Of a stretch of DNA of 13,648 bases, positions 8,428 to 13,648 are shown piece after piece. Every line of letters starts with the position of its first letter. Positions within the stretch are counted from its first letter, which is position 1. The DNA is taken from positions 3,408-17,055 of the forward strand of contig JAHENE010000012.1 in NCBI GenBank assembly GCA_024643305.1, read 5' to 3'. Source of the DNA: Thiobacillaceae bacterium (GTDB lineage: Bacteria > Pseudomonadota > Gammaproteobacteria > Burkholderiales > Thiobacillaceae). The notes beneath the pieces were generated by a model. That model saw only the letters and a program-made list of their open reading frames with translations. It made no database searches and was not told the DNA's origin. Both the position numbers and the translations under genes were made by a program.

Positions 8428-9448
8428 ACTTCTTGGCTACCGTAGCCAGATCGTAGCCAGCTACCACACTACCCAAGCGTGATGCAGACTCGGCCAGATG
8501 GTCGGATGCAAGGTGGGCGTAGCGTTCCACCATTGAAGCCGTTCTCCAACCGCCCAGACGTTGCAGCTCGTGAGTAGGGGTTCCCGCCCGACGATGCCAC
8601 GTTGCCCAGGTGTGGCGTAAGTCATGCCAGCGGAAATCCTCAATACCAGCCCGCTTTAATGCATCACGCCATGCCCGCGTATTCGCGTTTGTGACGGGTT
8701 TGCCCTTATAGGTGAACACCCGTTCTGGATGTTTACCCACTTGCCGGAGCAGTATCTCGATAGCGTCCTTGTTCAACGGCACCGAGATCGGGTGACGGTT
8801 CTTGGACGTGCTTGAGTCTATCCAAGCGTGTCCGCGATCAAGATCAACCCGTGCCCACTCCAAACCCAACACATTCGCCTGCCTGAGTCCTGTCATCAGG
8901 GTAAAGAGCACCATATCGCGCAGATGGGGCGGCAGCTCATCCAGCAGCTGCTTGGCCTGTTCTGGCGTTAAGGAACGCTCGCGCCCCTCTGATTCCTTGT
9001 AAAGCTTCACTTTCGGCACCTTGTCGAGCCATTCCCAGTCGTCTCTTGCCCGTCTGAGTATTGCCCGCACCAATGCCAGGTAGCGGTTAGCCGTGGTTTT
9101 CGTGCCTGCCTTGAGCCGCGCTGCCCGGAGACTGTCGATCACGTCCAAGGTGATCTCATCCAGGTGGAGCAAGCCCAAGTGAGCATGAAGCCACTTCAGT
9201 TTTACAACGTCCTCACGGTGCGTGCGCTTGTCGGATGTTTCGTCCAGCCAGCGCAACACCGCTTCCTGCCAAGAACGCCGGGGCTTCATCCCAAGCCGCG
9301 CCTGTTCCCACAATGAGGCTTTGAGCCTGTCGTGGTACTCCTGCGCTTTCAGTTTGTCTGGAGTCCCAGTGCTTCTTTGTATCGTCTGTCCATTGTGGCG
9401 GAACTTAAGCCACCAGACGGACGAGTCTTTGCGTTTGTAGAGTGACAT
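8426..9448 (-). CDS. int: Tyrosine-family site-specific integrase
   Basis: A 340-residue phage-type integrase that catalyses integration and excision at the tRNA-Asn att sites. The N-terminal region (1-55, beginning MSLYKRKDSSVWWLKF) is an arm-type DNA-binding domain. A SAM-like core-binding domain follows (about 58-150), then the catalytic domain. The catalytic residues are all present: Arg189 in TGLRQANVLGL, Lys216, His275/Arg278 in WHDLRHTWA, Trp301 in the LGGW box and nucleophile Tyr310 in MVERYAHL. The ATG at 9448 has AGGAGA (rc of 9456-9461) seven bases upstream. Its first 100 bases overlap the end of the excisionase-like gene in another frame. It ends 30 bases from attL, the usual place for an integrase. 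It looks intact and active. Confidence 0.95.
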   Translation of the reverse strand: MSLYKRKDSSVWWLKFRHNGQTIQRSTGTPDKLKAQEYHDRLKASLWEQARLGMKPRRSWQEAVLRWLDETSDKRTHREDVVKLKWLHAHLGLLHLDEITLDVIDSLRAARLKAGTKTTANRYLALVRAILRRARDDWEWLDKVPKVKLYKESEGRERSLTPEQAKQLLDELPPHLRDMVLFTLMTGLRQANVLGLEWARVDLDRGHAWIDSSTSKNRHPISVPLNKDAIEILLRQVGKHPERVFTYKGKPVTNANTRAWRDALKRAGIEDFRWHDLRHTWATWHRRAGTPTHELQRLGGWRTASMVERYAHLASDHLAESASRLGSVVAGYDLATVAKK

Positions 9449-9648
9449 AAAGATTTCTCCTGTTGGTCACCCTGCATCACCCGCAGTGAGTATTGTGAAC
9501 GGATATGCTCGATCAGATCAACTTCCACAAATACCCATGACTTGCCGATCTTCGCGCCGGGAATCTCACCCGATCGCGCCTTATCCCGCAGCGTAACGGG
9601 ATGAATGTGAAGCAGCTCGGCAGCGGCGTGCAGGTCTAGGGTTTTCAT
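9349..9648 (-). CDS. Excisionase-like HTH DNA-binding protein (AlpA/HTH_17 type)
   Basis: A 99-residue protein whose first half is a MerR/excisionase-type winged helix: AAELLHIHPVTLRDKARSGEI (8-28), then PGAKIGKSWVFVEVDLIEHI (30-49). This is the family pattern of a helix-turn-helix, Gly-Lys wing and DLxxxI helix. The remainder (about 55-99) is polar, without recognisable fold, and its last 33 codons lie over the integrase start in a different frame. Its ATG overlaps the replication-gene stop (ATGA, 9645-9648), so it should be translationally coupled. Between rep and int it could direct excision as a recombination directionality factor, repress transcription, or both. Function is inferred from domain and position. 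Confidence 0.85.
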   Translation of the reverse strand: MKTLDLHAAAELLHIHPVTLRDKARSGEIPGAKIGKSWVFVEVDLIEHIRSQYSLRVMQGDQQEKSLCHSTNAKTRPSGGLSSATMDRRYKEALGLQTN

Positions 9649-10712
9649 GTGCCGTGCTTGCTGTCCAGAACGTCTGGAAGGAGGACGGCATAGCCAGACA
9701 GCCTTCGGGGTATGCCTTCGCGCTTCAATTCATTGACCACGGCAAAAGCGTCGCCGCCATGCGTCTGCATCATCAGGTTGACCAGCTTTCCCCCCGTCTG
9801 ACGGAGGTGTTTAATCGAGGATTCAAGCGAAATCGTCGCGGCCTTGTGGATGGTCTTGATCTTCCACTGTTCAGCCGAGAGATAGGCTAGGCAGGGGTAG
9901 GTGCCTGCAAGGTAGTAGCCGGGATGGGCGAGCACGTCCCAAGGTATCAGGCGGCTTTTATTGTGCAGCTCGACCTCAGCCCGAACCCAAGGGCTTTCCT
10001 TGTCGCCGAGCTGTTTGCCTTTCTCGTAGATGCGCAGCATCTTGCCGTAGGCGCGATTGCCAACGTAGAGCGTCTTGCCGTCACCTGTACCGAGATCGTC
10101 AATCAGACGAGCCTTTGCAGGCCGTCCGTTGCTGTTGAATTCCCCGGCCTTGTGCCACGCGAGGCCAATGTCCACGGTGATCGTCTGCCCCGTCAGGTCA
10201 TCGTGTGCCAGGTCAACGCGGGTGATGTTGGCTTTTTGCTGTTCTCCCCATGCTTTGAGGGGCTGCCAGTCGGTGATCAGGGCGCAGGCCTGAGCGTTCA
10301 ATTCAACGTGAACACTTCCACGCTGGCTAGAGCCACCATGAGCGAGCAGGCCAAGGTTGGCGGCATTCTCTCCGTGCTGGATGTTATGCCGTTGCTTGTA
10401 CCCGTTCCAGCCTTTGCCCGTGGGGATGAATGCCAAGTCAGGGATGAACTGGCGTAATTCATTCACCACCCAGTGCAAGTATTCATCTTCGGGCGGGATG
10501 ACGGTGAAGGCAAACCAGTCGATCAGGACATTTTTGCCATCAAGTAATCTGGATGTATTGAGAGGAGGGGAGTTTCCCCCCGTAGTTACTAGACGGGGGG
10601 ATTCGTCCGTAGCCGCAGCGGGGCGCGCGCAAGCGCCCGCGCCCGCAGCTGCTTCGGGCTGATCAGATGTACGAGGTATATCAGACGGTAATGCGCCTTT
10701 GTGTTCAAACAT
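9645..10712 (-). CDS. Replication initiation protein, Rep_trans/RstA-like rolling-circle family
   Basis: A 355-residue protein. The first 60 residues are Ala/Pro/Ser-rich and look disordered. The conserved part starts at NVLIDWFAFTV (61-71) and contains GWNGYKQRH (101-109), HVELNAQACAL (135-145), ITRVDLAHDD (163-172), YVGNRAYGKMLRIYEKG (216-232) and WVRAEVELHNKSRLIPWD (242-259). I recognise this pattern from replication proteins of filamentous phages (RstA of CTX-type phages and Xanthomonas/Pseudomonas relatives) and the pT181 RepC group. They nick one strand at a double-strand origin through a tyrosine; Tyr216, Tyr222 and Tyr229 are candidates. The ATG at 10712 has GGAG (rc of 10718-10721) five bases upstream. 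It is first in a coupled rep-xis-int series and has a promoter at 10884-10912. The protein probably supports replication of the excised circle. Confidence 0.88.
   Translation of the reverse strand: MFEHKGALPSDIPRTSDQPEAAAGAGACARPAAATDESPRLVTTGGNSPPLNTSRLLDGKNVLIDWFAFTVIPPEDEYLHWVVNELRQFIPDLAFIPTGKGWNGYKQRHNIQHGENAANLGLLAHGGSSQRGSVHVELNAQACALITDWQPLKAWGEQQKANITRVDLAHDDLTGQTITVDIGLAWHKAGEFNSNGRPAKARLIDDLGTGDGKTLYVGNRAYGKMLRIYEKGKQLGDKESPWVRAEVELHNKSRLIPWDVLAHPGYYLAGTYPCLAYLSAEQWKIKTIHKAATISLESSIKHLRQTGGKLVNLMMQTHGGDAFAVVNELKREGIPRRLSGYAVLLPDVLDSKHGT
10575..10601. repeat. Perfect 9-bp hairpin inside rep, candidate double-strand origin
   Basis: TCCCCCCGT (10575-10583) and ACGGGGGGA (10593-10601) are exact reverse complements around a 9-base loop AGTTACTAG. 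The hairpin lies in codons for the disordered N-terminus of Rep, where protein sequence is unconstrained. Some filamentous phages carry the plus-strand origin within the replication gene, which fits. It could also be an mRNA structure that regulates rep. Confidence 0.45.
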
Positions 10713-10742
10713 AGCAACTCCATGCGTATGGTTAACGATGAA

Positions 10743-10878
10743 GTCGCAAGACAGGGGCGCAACCCTGTCGTAGTTTAATTTGGCGCCTTAAAGAACCGGT
10801 TGCGCTACTTCCTTCTCAGTTCCCTGTCCTGGCATGCTTGGACATATCAATGTATGTGTACAGTCTTGCGACAGACTG
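10743..10878 (-). promoter_or_regulatory. rep leader with local hairpins and long-range complementarity
   Basis: Two local hairpins are perfect: CAGTCT/AGACTG (10861-10866 with 10873-10878, loop TGCGAC) and GACAGGG/CCCTGTC (10750-10756 with 10763-10769, loop GCGCAA). In addition GTCGCAAGAC (10743-10752) is the exact reverse complement of GTCTTGCGAC (10863-10872), so the two ends of the leader can pair with each other and disrupt both local hairpins. All of this lies between the rep promoter and the rep start. It may be an attenuation-type copy-number control, or origin structure. Confidence 0.45.
10825..10844. promoter_or_regulatory. Operator-like dyad
   Basis: TGTCC and GGACA arms (10825-10829, 10840-10844) enclose a GCATGC palindrome core, giving 16 of 20 symmetric positions. 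It lies about 40 bases downstream of the rep -10. A binding site for a dimeric repressor, perhaps the HTH protein of the element or a host or helper regulator, is possible. Confidence 0.35.
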
Positions 10879-10883
10879 GTTGA

Positions 10884-10912
10884 AGATTAGTGCAGCAAAA
10901 AAAGGTTGTCAA
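10884..10912 (-). promoter_or_regulatory. Promoter for rep-xis-int
   Basis: On the minus strand a perfect TTGACA (complement of 10907-10912) is followed after exactly 17 bases by TAATCT (complement of 10884-10889), a three-of-six -10. Predicted start near 10877, leaving a leader of about 165 bases before rep. Confidence 0.5.
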
Positions 10913-10969
10913 GAGTCTGGCTGCAAGGCCACATTTCCCACATACCCTTGCCGCCCCACAAGTTAGAAA

Positions 10970-11347
10970 TTAGAAGTCATTCAGTGCAGCGAGCCCTCTG
11001 TCCACCACTGCAAGGCATTGTTGGTGACTCAGAATTATGTCGACGCTACCTGTCCTGTCATAGCATTTACAACTTTTACGGCTTGTGTCTGTCGAACAGC
11101 CGACAATGTTAGCTAGCCTCTGCTTACGATGCTCCTGCTCTTGCCTTTTTTGAGTGCGATCTAACTGTGCGCTAGCCATCTTATTCGCTGCTTCCGTCGC
11201 TGTATTCGAAAAATATCTCGCTAATGGGTTAAGAGTAGGCACTTTTGCAACCGCTATAACTGATGCGGCAATAATGGCGACTATTATCAATCTGGATGAC
11301 ATCAGCAGTACCCCATTCAGGCAAGATGAACTAGGCAATTCCCTCAT
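10970..11347 (-). CDS. Small membrane-anchored protein with a Zot C-terminus-like cysteine tail
   Basis: 125 residues from the ATG at 11347; a second ATG at residue 16 (11302) would give 110 residues starting just before the membrane helix and is equally plausible. One strong transmembrane helix (about 19-35, LIIVAIIAASVIAVAKV) is followed by an Arg/Gln/Glu-rich helical stretch (62-79). The tail VGCSTDTSRKSCKCYDRTG (82-100) and SHQQCLAVVDRGL (107-119) follows, with four cysteines at 84, 93, 95 and 111. The Cys...CxCY...G...Cys...V..G spacing is what I remember from the periplasmic C-termini of Zot proteins of filamentous phages. The Zot ATPase domain is absent. It may be a remnant, or an independent protein that interferes with helper-phage assembly. 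Homology is by recall only. Confidence 0.6.
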   Translation of the reverse strand: MRELPSSSCLNGVLLMSSRLIIVAIIAASVIAVAKVPTLNPLARYFSNTATEAANKMASAQLDRTQKRQEQEHRKQRLANIVGCSTDTSRKSCKCYDRTGSVDIILSHQQCLAVVDRGLAALNDF

Positions 11348-11397
11348 ATTTCAGGTGAGAGGATAGGTGAAGTGGGTGAGTTCAACAACCCTTAGAA

Positions 11398-11498
11398 CGT
11401 TATCCACATACCCACCCCGCCTCGCTTCGCGCCCCCGCCTTTGCCTGCGTGAAAAGCGCGCAGGCGGGGCTGCGGGCAGCGTAGATATGTGGATAACG
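11398..11498. other. Inverted perfect DnaA boxes around a GC-rich hairpin region
   Basis: A 13-bp perfect inverted repeat (11398-11410 with 11486-11498) contains TTATCCACA at 11400-11408 and its complement TGTGGATAA at 11488-11496. Both are exact matches to the strongest E. coli DnaA box. The 75 bases between are very GC-rich. GCCTGCG (11443-11449) pairs with CGCAGGC (11459-11465), and two direct copies of CCCCGCCT (11415-11422, 11433-11440) can each pair with AGGCGGGG (11462-11469). No gene overlaps it. An origin for complementary-strand or double-strand replication, or an inovirus-type packaging signal, is inferred. Confidence 0.6.
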
Positions 11499-11540
11499 CT
11501 TGTTTATCTAAGAAGTTTTTTCCAGATGTAGATGTCACTA

Positions 11541-12206
11541 TCAAAAAGAGTATGTCAGTCTTTTGATGGCGAGATTATTCTCTAAGGCAATACGAGCGAA
11601 GTCATTCTCGATATTAATGTAATCATTCTTAGTTTTCATTAATGCAAATTTTTGTTCTATTTTTAAACGCTCTTCTTGAGTTAAATGCACCCCTAGTATT
11701 CTTAGAGTTTGGTGATAATTAGTTATAACGACGTTAACAAATATCAAATGAATACATTGATAGAGAAGGATTATTCCGAAAAAAATAAGCCCCAAGAATA
11801 AGTAAGGCGCATTCGAGAAAACATAATTGCGTATTTCTTGTTTTTTGCATTCCTTTATAGCTGTTTCGCTGTTCAATTTGTCGCACTTTTCCATGACCTC
11901 AAACTTAACCTGGTCGAGGTTTGAGGCCGTATATATTCCGATTGTAGTTCCCCAGTAAAATCCTATTAGAGACGTTATAAGTATGACCATAATGAATATG
12001 CTAGGTTGGTCATGATGGCCTTTTGCAGCTTCTTTATAAATTCTGTTGCTAGCTCCTTTTGCGCCAAATGTCAGTAATTTGAAGATAGCTATCCCCAGCC
12101 CTTTAAAAACCGGCCTAAAGACAGATTCCCAAAGTCCGCTTCCTAATGCCCCTAAGACTATGGTCACGATTATGCTCAGGATCCAATGTTCTGAAATGAT
12201 TTCCAC
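11541..12206 (-). CDS. Three-helix membrane protein of unknown function, probable cargo
   Basis: 221 residues. The GTG start at 12206 is supported by AGGGGG five bases upstream on the minus strand. Predicted membrane helices lie at about 8-30, 69-92 and 132-160. A short amphipathic segment and RIYKEAAKGHHDQPS (55-69) lie between the first two, a charged loop with Cys108 and Cys120 between the second and third, and a charged helical tail (161-221) at the end. I do not recognise a named family. Base composition is clearly more AT-rich than the rest of the element and the host genes, suggesting separate acquisition. It sits next to attR, a position where small elements often carry accessory genes such as phage defence or exclusion factors. 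That role is speculation. Confidence 0.75.
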   Translation of the reverse strand: MEIISEHWILSIIVTIVLGALGSGLWESVFRPVFKGLGIAIFKLLTFGAKGASNRIYKEAAKGHHDQPSIFIMVILITSLIGFYWGTTIGIYTASNLDQVKFEVMEKCDKLNSETAIKECKKQEIRNYVFSNAPYLFLGLIFFGIILLYQCIHLIFVNVVITNYHQTLRILGVHLTQEERLKIEQKFALMKTKNDYINIENDFARIALENNLAIKRLTYSF

Positions 12207-12369
12207 TTAACCCCCTTAAGTGTTCTCTTGTATTTAAATGGCTGTACGTAGCTAAATCGTAACCACCTCATTTGGATTTTACATTTTTAAAGACTTCTCG
12301 TGACTTCATATCAAACTTGCGGGTGAGGCAAGGTACTGATTTTTAAAAGCCTGTAGAAAAACAATTCGC

Positions 12370-12418
12370 CTGTTAATCCGCAGGTCCCTGGTTCGAGCCC
12401 AGGTCGGGGAGCCAGAAT
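12370..12418 (+). repeat. attR, second copy of the 49-bp repeat
   Basis: Exact copy of 8348-8396: the tRNA-Asn 3' half from the anticodon loop to just past CCA. It has no 5' half and is not a functional tRNA. It marks the right end of the element. Confidence 0.93.
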
Positions 12419-12424
12419 TAGAAA

Positions 12425-12448
12425 GGCCCACAGAAATGTGGGCCTTTT
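12425..12448 (+). terminator. Rho-independent terminator, probably the original one of tRNA-Asn
   Basis: GGCCCACA (12425-12432), loop GAAA, TGTGGGCC (12437-12444), then TTTT. Flanking AAA/TTT extend the stem, so it could work in both directions. It lies seven bases after attR, where the tRNA gene's own terminator would have been before insertion. Confidence 0.8.
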
Positions 12449-12887
12449 GCATTTCTGTTGGTCTGTGACATTTCTGGGCCGGCATCAGATAAAACACACG
12501 TGCAGGTGAATTGCAAAGAATGATCTATTCATTTAAAGGACGTTAGGAGGGAAGATTATTCTTGCGAAAGTAATTTAAAGAATAATGTCAATTGAGTAGG
12601 GCAAAGAAGCAAAGTAAGTTAATTATTTTTGTTTCTAAGACACATAAAAATAACTTTTATTGTCTTCCGTTTTCAAAGATTACGTTGAAGTGGTTAGTAG
12701 CGGTGTCTTGCCAGCGATTTATATTCAGTCGTGTTTTTTTCAAGTGGGCGCAATGTCTACGTGCAAACACTTAATTTGCACCAATCATTTTCTCTCTTCT
12801 GCAATCAAGGACTACGTTGGAGTGATCAAGAGGCGACTTTTTTGTCACTCTGTAGTGAGTGTATTGTGTTTTTGTCAGGAGAGAATC
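12449..12887. other. Long leader region with a diverged tandem duplication
   Basis: About 440 bases without a convincing gene. The segment 12663-12774 is repeated in diverged form at 12795-12909. Both copies contain TCTTC, then A[TC]TACGTTG[AG]AGTG, a GTGTTTTT tract, and an ATG followed by CGTGCAAA[CT]ACTTAA; the ATGs are at 12753 and 12888. The second copy carries the real start and Shine-Dalgarno of the secreted protein gene; in the first the Shine-Dalgarno is degraded. The frame stays open from 12654 into the gene, so an N-terminal extension is formally possible. No sigma-70 promoter could be identified. Confidence 0.55.
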
Positions 12888-13648
12888 ATGACTTCGTGCA
12901 AATACTTAACCCGAAAGTTATCCTGGGCTGTAGGTATCGCATTTGGCGCCCTGCTGTTACTTCAGGTGCCTGCATCTTTCGCAGCACCCCCTGATGTTCC
13001 AGGTTCAGACCCAAACTTTGAAATAGATGCCAATGTCTATGATGATGGCTATCTAGGTGACGACTGGGAAACAGTCTGGAGATGCACCCATGCCGTGGGC
13101 GGTACAGATGGATATGATGCCACTTTGTGCGGCAACCTCGGCGGATTGAACCCGGAAATGGTTGACTCCACCGGCATCATGCATGACCACGCCCCGCCCG
13201 GCGGCAGTAATCCCAGTATCTTTACCACGGGCGGCTCAAAAGATACTCGGGACATTACCGAATGGAAATGGAAAGACGGGCAAGTGCCCGACAAGGATGA
13301 CATCGAGCATGCTTACGCCGCAGCGTATACCTACAACGATGATCTCATCATCTACATAGGCGCTGATCGCTTCTCGAATGATGGGGATTCCATGATGGGA
13401 GCCTGGTTCTTCCAGGAACCGGTGGCACCCCAGCCTGATGGCACCTTCAGCGGCCAGCATCGTGATGGCGACATTCTGTGGGTTGCCCGTTTCAGCGGGG
13501 GCGGCACTGTCGCTGAATTGGCAGGTTATGTCTGGAATACGGGCAGCCTAACCTTGCCGCCATCGGCACGGATCAAGGGGACTAATCTATACCAGATCTT
13601 CTCAGCCACTCCCGGCACGTCGTCGGCCTTTGTACCCGGGCTTTATGG
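12888..13648 (+). CDS. Secreted protein of unknown function, N-terminal part
   Basis: Open from the ATG at 12888 to the window edge (253 codons, no stop). AGGAGAG at 12877-12883 is a strong Shine-Dalgarno. The first 32 residues form a classical Sec signal peptide: positively charged start, WAVGIAFGALLLLQV core, and likely cleavage after ASFA. The mature part is rich in Asp, Gly and Trp, with blocks such as DITEWKWKDGQVPDKDDIEHAYAAAY, LIIYIGADRFSNDGDSMMGAWFF and HRDGDILWVARFSGGG. I recall similar blocks from large extracellular proteins of various bacteria that often carry adhesin-type or C-terminal sorting domains. The function of this domain is not known to me. The gene lies outside the mobile element and belongs to the host chromosome. 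Confidence 0.8.
   Translation, partial: MTSCKYLTRKLSWAVGIAFGALLLLQVPASFAAPPDVPGSDPNFEIDANVYDDGYLGDDWETVWRCTHAVGGTDGYDATLCGNLGGLNPEMVDSTGIMHDHAPPGGSNPSIFTTGGSKDTRDITEWKWKDGQVPDKDDIEHAYAAAYTYNDDLIIYIGADRFSNDGDSMMGAWFFQEPVAPQPDGTFSGQHRDGDILWVARFSGGGTVAELAGYVWNTGSLTLPPSARIKGTNLYQIFSATPGTSSAFVPGLY

Larger units (their letters stand above)
8348..12418. mobile_element. Integrated inovirus-like satellite or integrative element, about 4.02 kb
   Basis: Bounded by the 49-bp att repeats; one unit (repeat start to repeat start) is 4022 bases. All five genes are on the minus strand: membrane protein, Zot-tail-like protein, replication initiator, excisionase-like HTH protein and integrase. Between them lie an inverted pair of perfect DnaA boxes, a leader with strong inverted repeats and a hairpin inside the replication gene. 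The replication and Zot-like proteins resemble those of filamentous phages, yet no coat protein, adsorption protein, Zot/pI ATPase or secretin is encoded. It should therefore need a helper for packaging, if it is packaged at all. The 163 bases between the membrane protein gene and attR hold no gene. Boundaries are directly visible; the satellite interpretation is inference. Confidence 0.88.

Noticed and set aside
9924..10457. Plus-strand open frame of 177 codons antisense to rep
   Set aside because: No recognisable domain, no Shine-Dalgarno, and rep on the other strand has clear family motifs.
8348..12418. Complete filamentous prophage
   Set aside because: Too short and lacks coat, adsorption, assembly ATPase and secretin genes; only a replication protein and a Zot-tail-like protein are present.
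12306..12497. Minus-strand open frame of 63 codons over attR
   Set aside because: Same antisense-tRNA translation as at attL; no Shine-Dalgarno or domain.
12753..12887. In-frame upstream ATG as start of the secreted protein
   Set aside because: It would bury the signal peptide 45 residues inside the protein and has no good Shine-Dalgarno, whereas 12888 has AGGAGAG.
1..13648. CRISPR array
   Set aside because: No regularly spaced short repeats with spacers anywhere in the window.

Overview
The window looks like chromosome of a proteobacterium, most likely a betaproteobacterium. That reading rests on the clpS-clpA pair, a compact dTDP-L-rhamnose operon, a type II secretion pseudopilin fragment and a tRNA-Asn with encoded CCA. 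The genus cannot be named from the sequence alone.

Left part (1-4536): the 3' end of a pseudopilin-like gene on +, then convergently a stand-alone GT-B glycosyltransferase on -. A 421-base non-coding stretch follows, then clpS and clpA on +, seven bases apart. Together these two deliver N-degron substrates to the Clp protease. The 286 bases between clpA and the next operon are not plain spacer. They fold into a perfect hairpin, a three-way junction and another hairpin, and the hairpin has its U-tract on the minus strand, so a minus-strand small RNA is possible.

Middle (4823-8205): a tight rfbBACD (rmlBACD) operon on + that converts glucose-1-phosphate to dTDP-L-rhamnose for surface polysaccharide. 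Gaps inside it are 11 and 1 bases, then a 4-base overlap. It is followed by a tRNA-Asn(GUU) gene with a strong stable-RNA promoter.

Mobile element (8348-12418): an integrated element of about 4.02 kb sits in the 3' end of the tRNA-Asn gene. It is bounded by a perfect 49-bp direct repeat (attL 8348-8396, attR 12370-12418). All its genes are on the minus strand. Reading from attR to attL they are: an AT-rich three-helix membrane protein (cargo), a perfect inverted pair of DnaA boxes around a GC-rich hairpin region, and a small membrane-anchored protein whose tail resembles the C-terminus of filamentous-phage Zot proteins. Then come a structured leader and promoter, a rolling-circle type replication initiator, an excisionase-like HTH protein and a tyrosine integrase. 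There is no coat protein, no Zot/pI ATPase and no secretin. The layout therefore suggests a minimal inovirus-related satellite or integrative plasmid that depends on a helper phage. This is the most interesting system in the window. Its function as a satellite is inference.

Right edge (12419-13648): the terminator that probably belonged to the tRNA gene, then a leader carrying a diverged tandem duplication of about 110 bp, then the start of a gene for a secreted protein that runs off the window.
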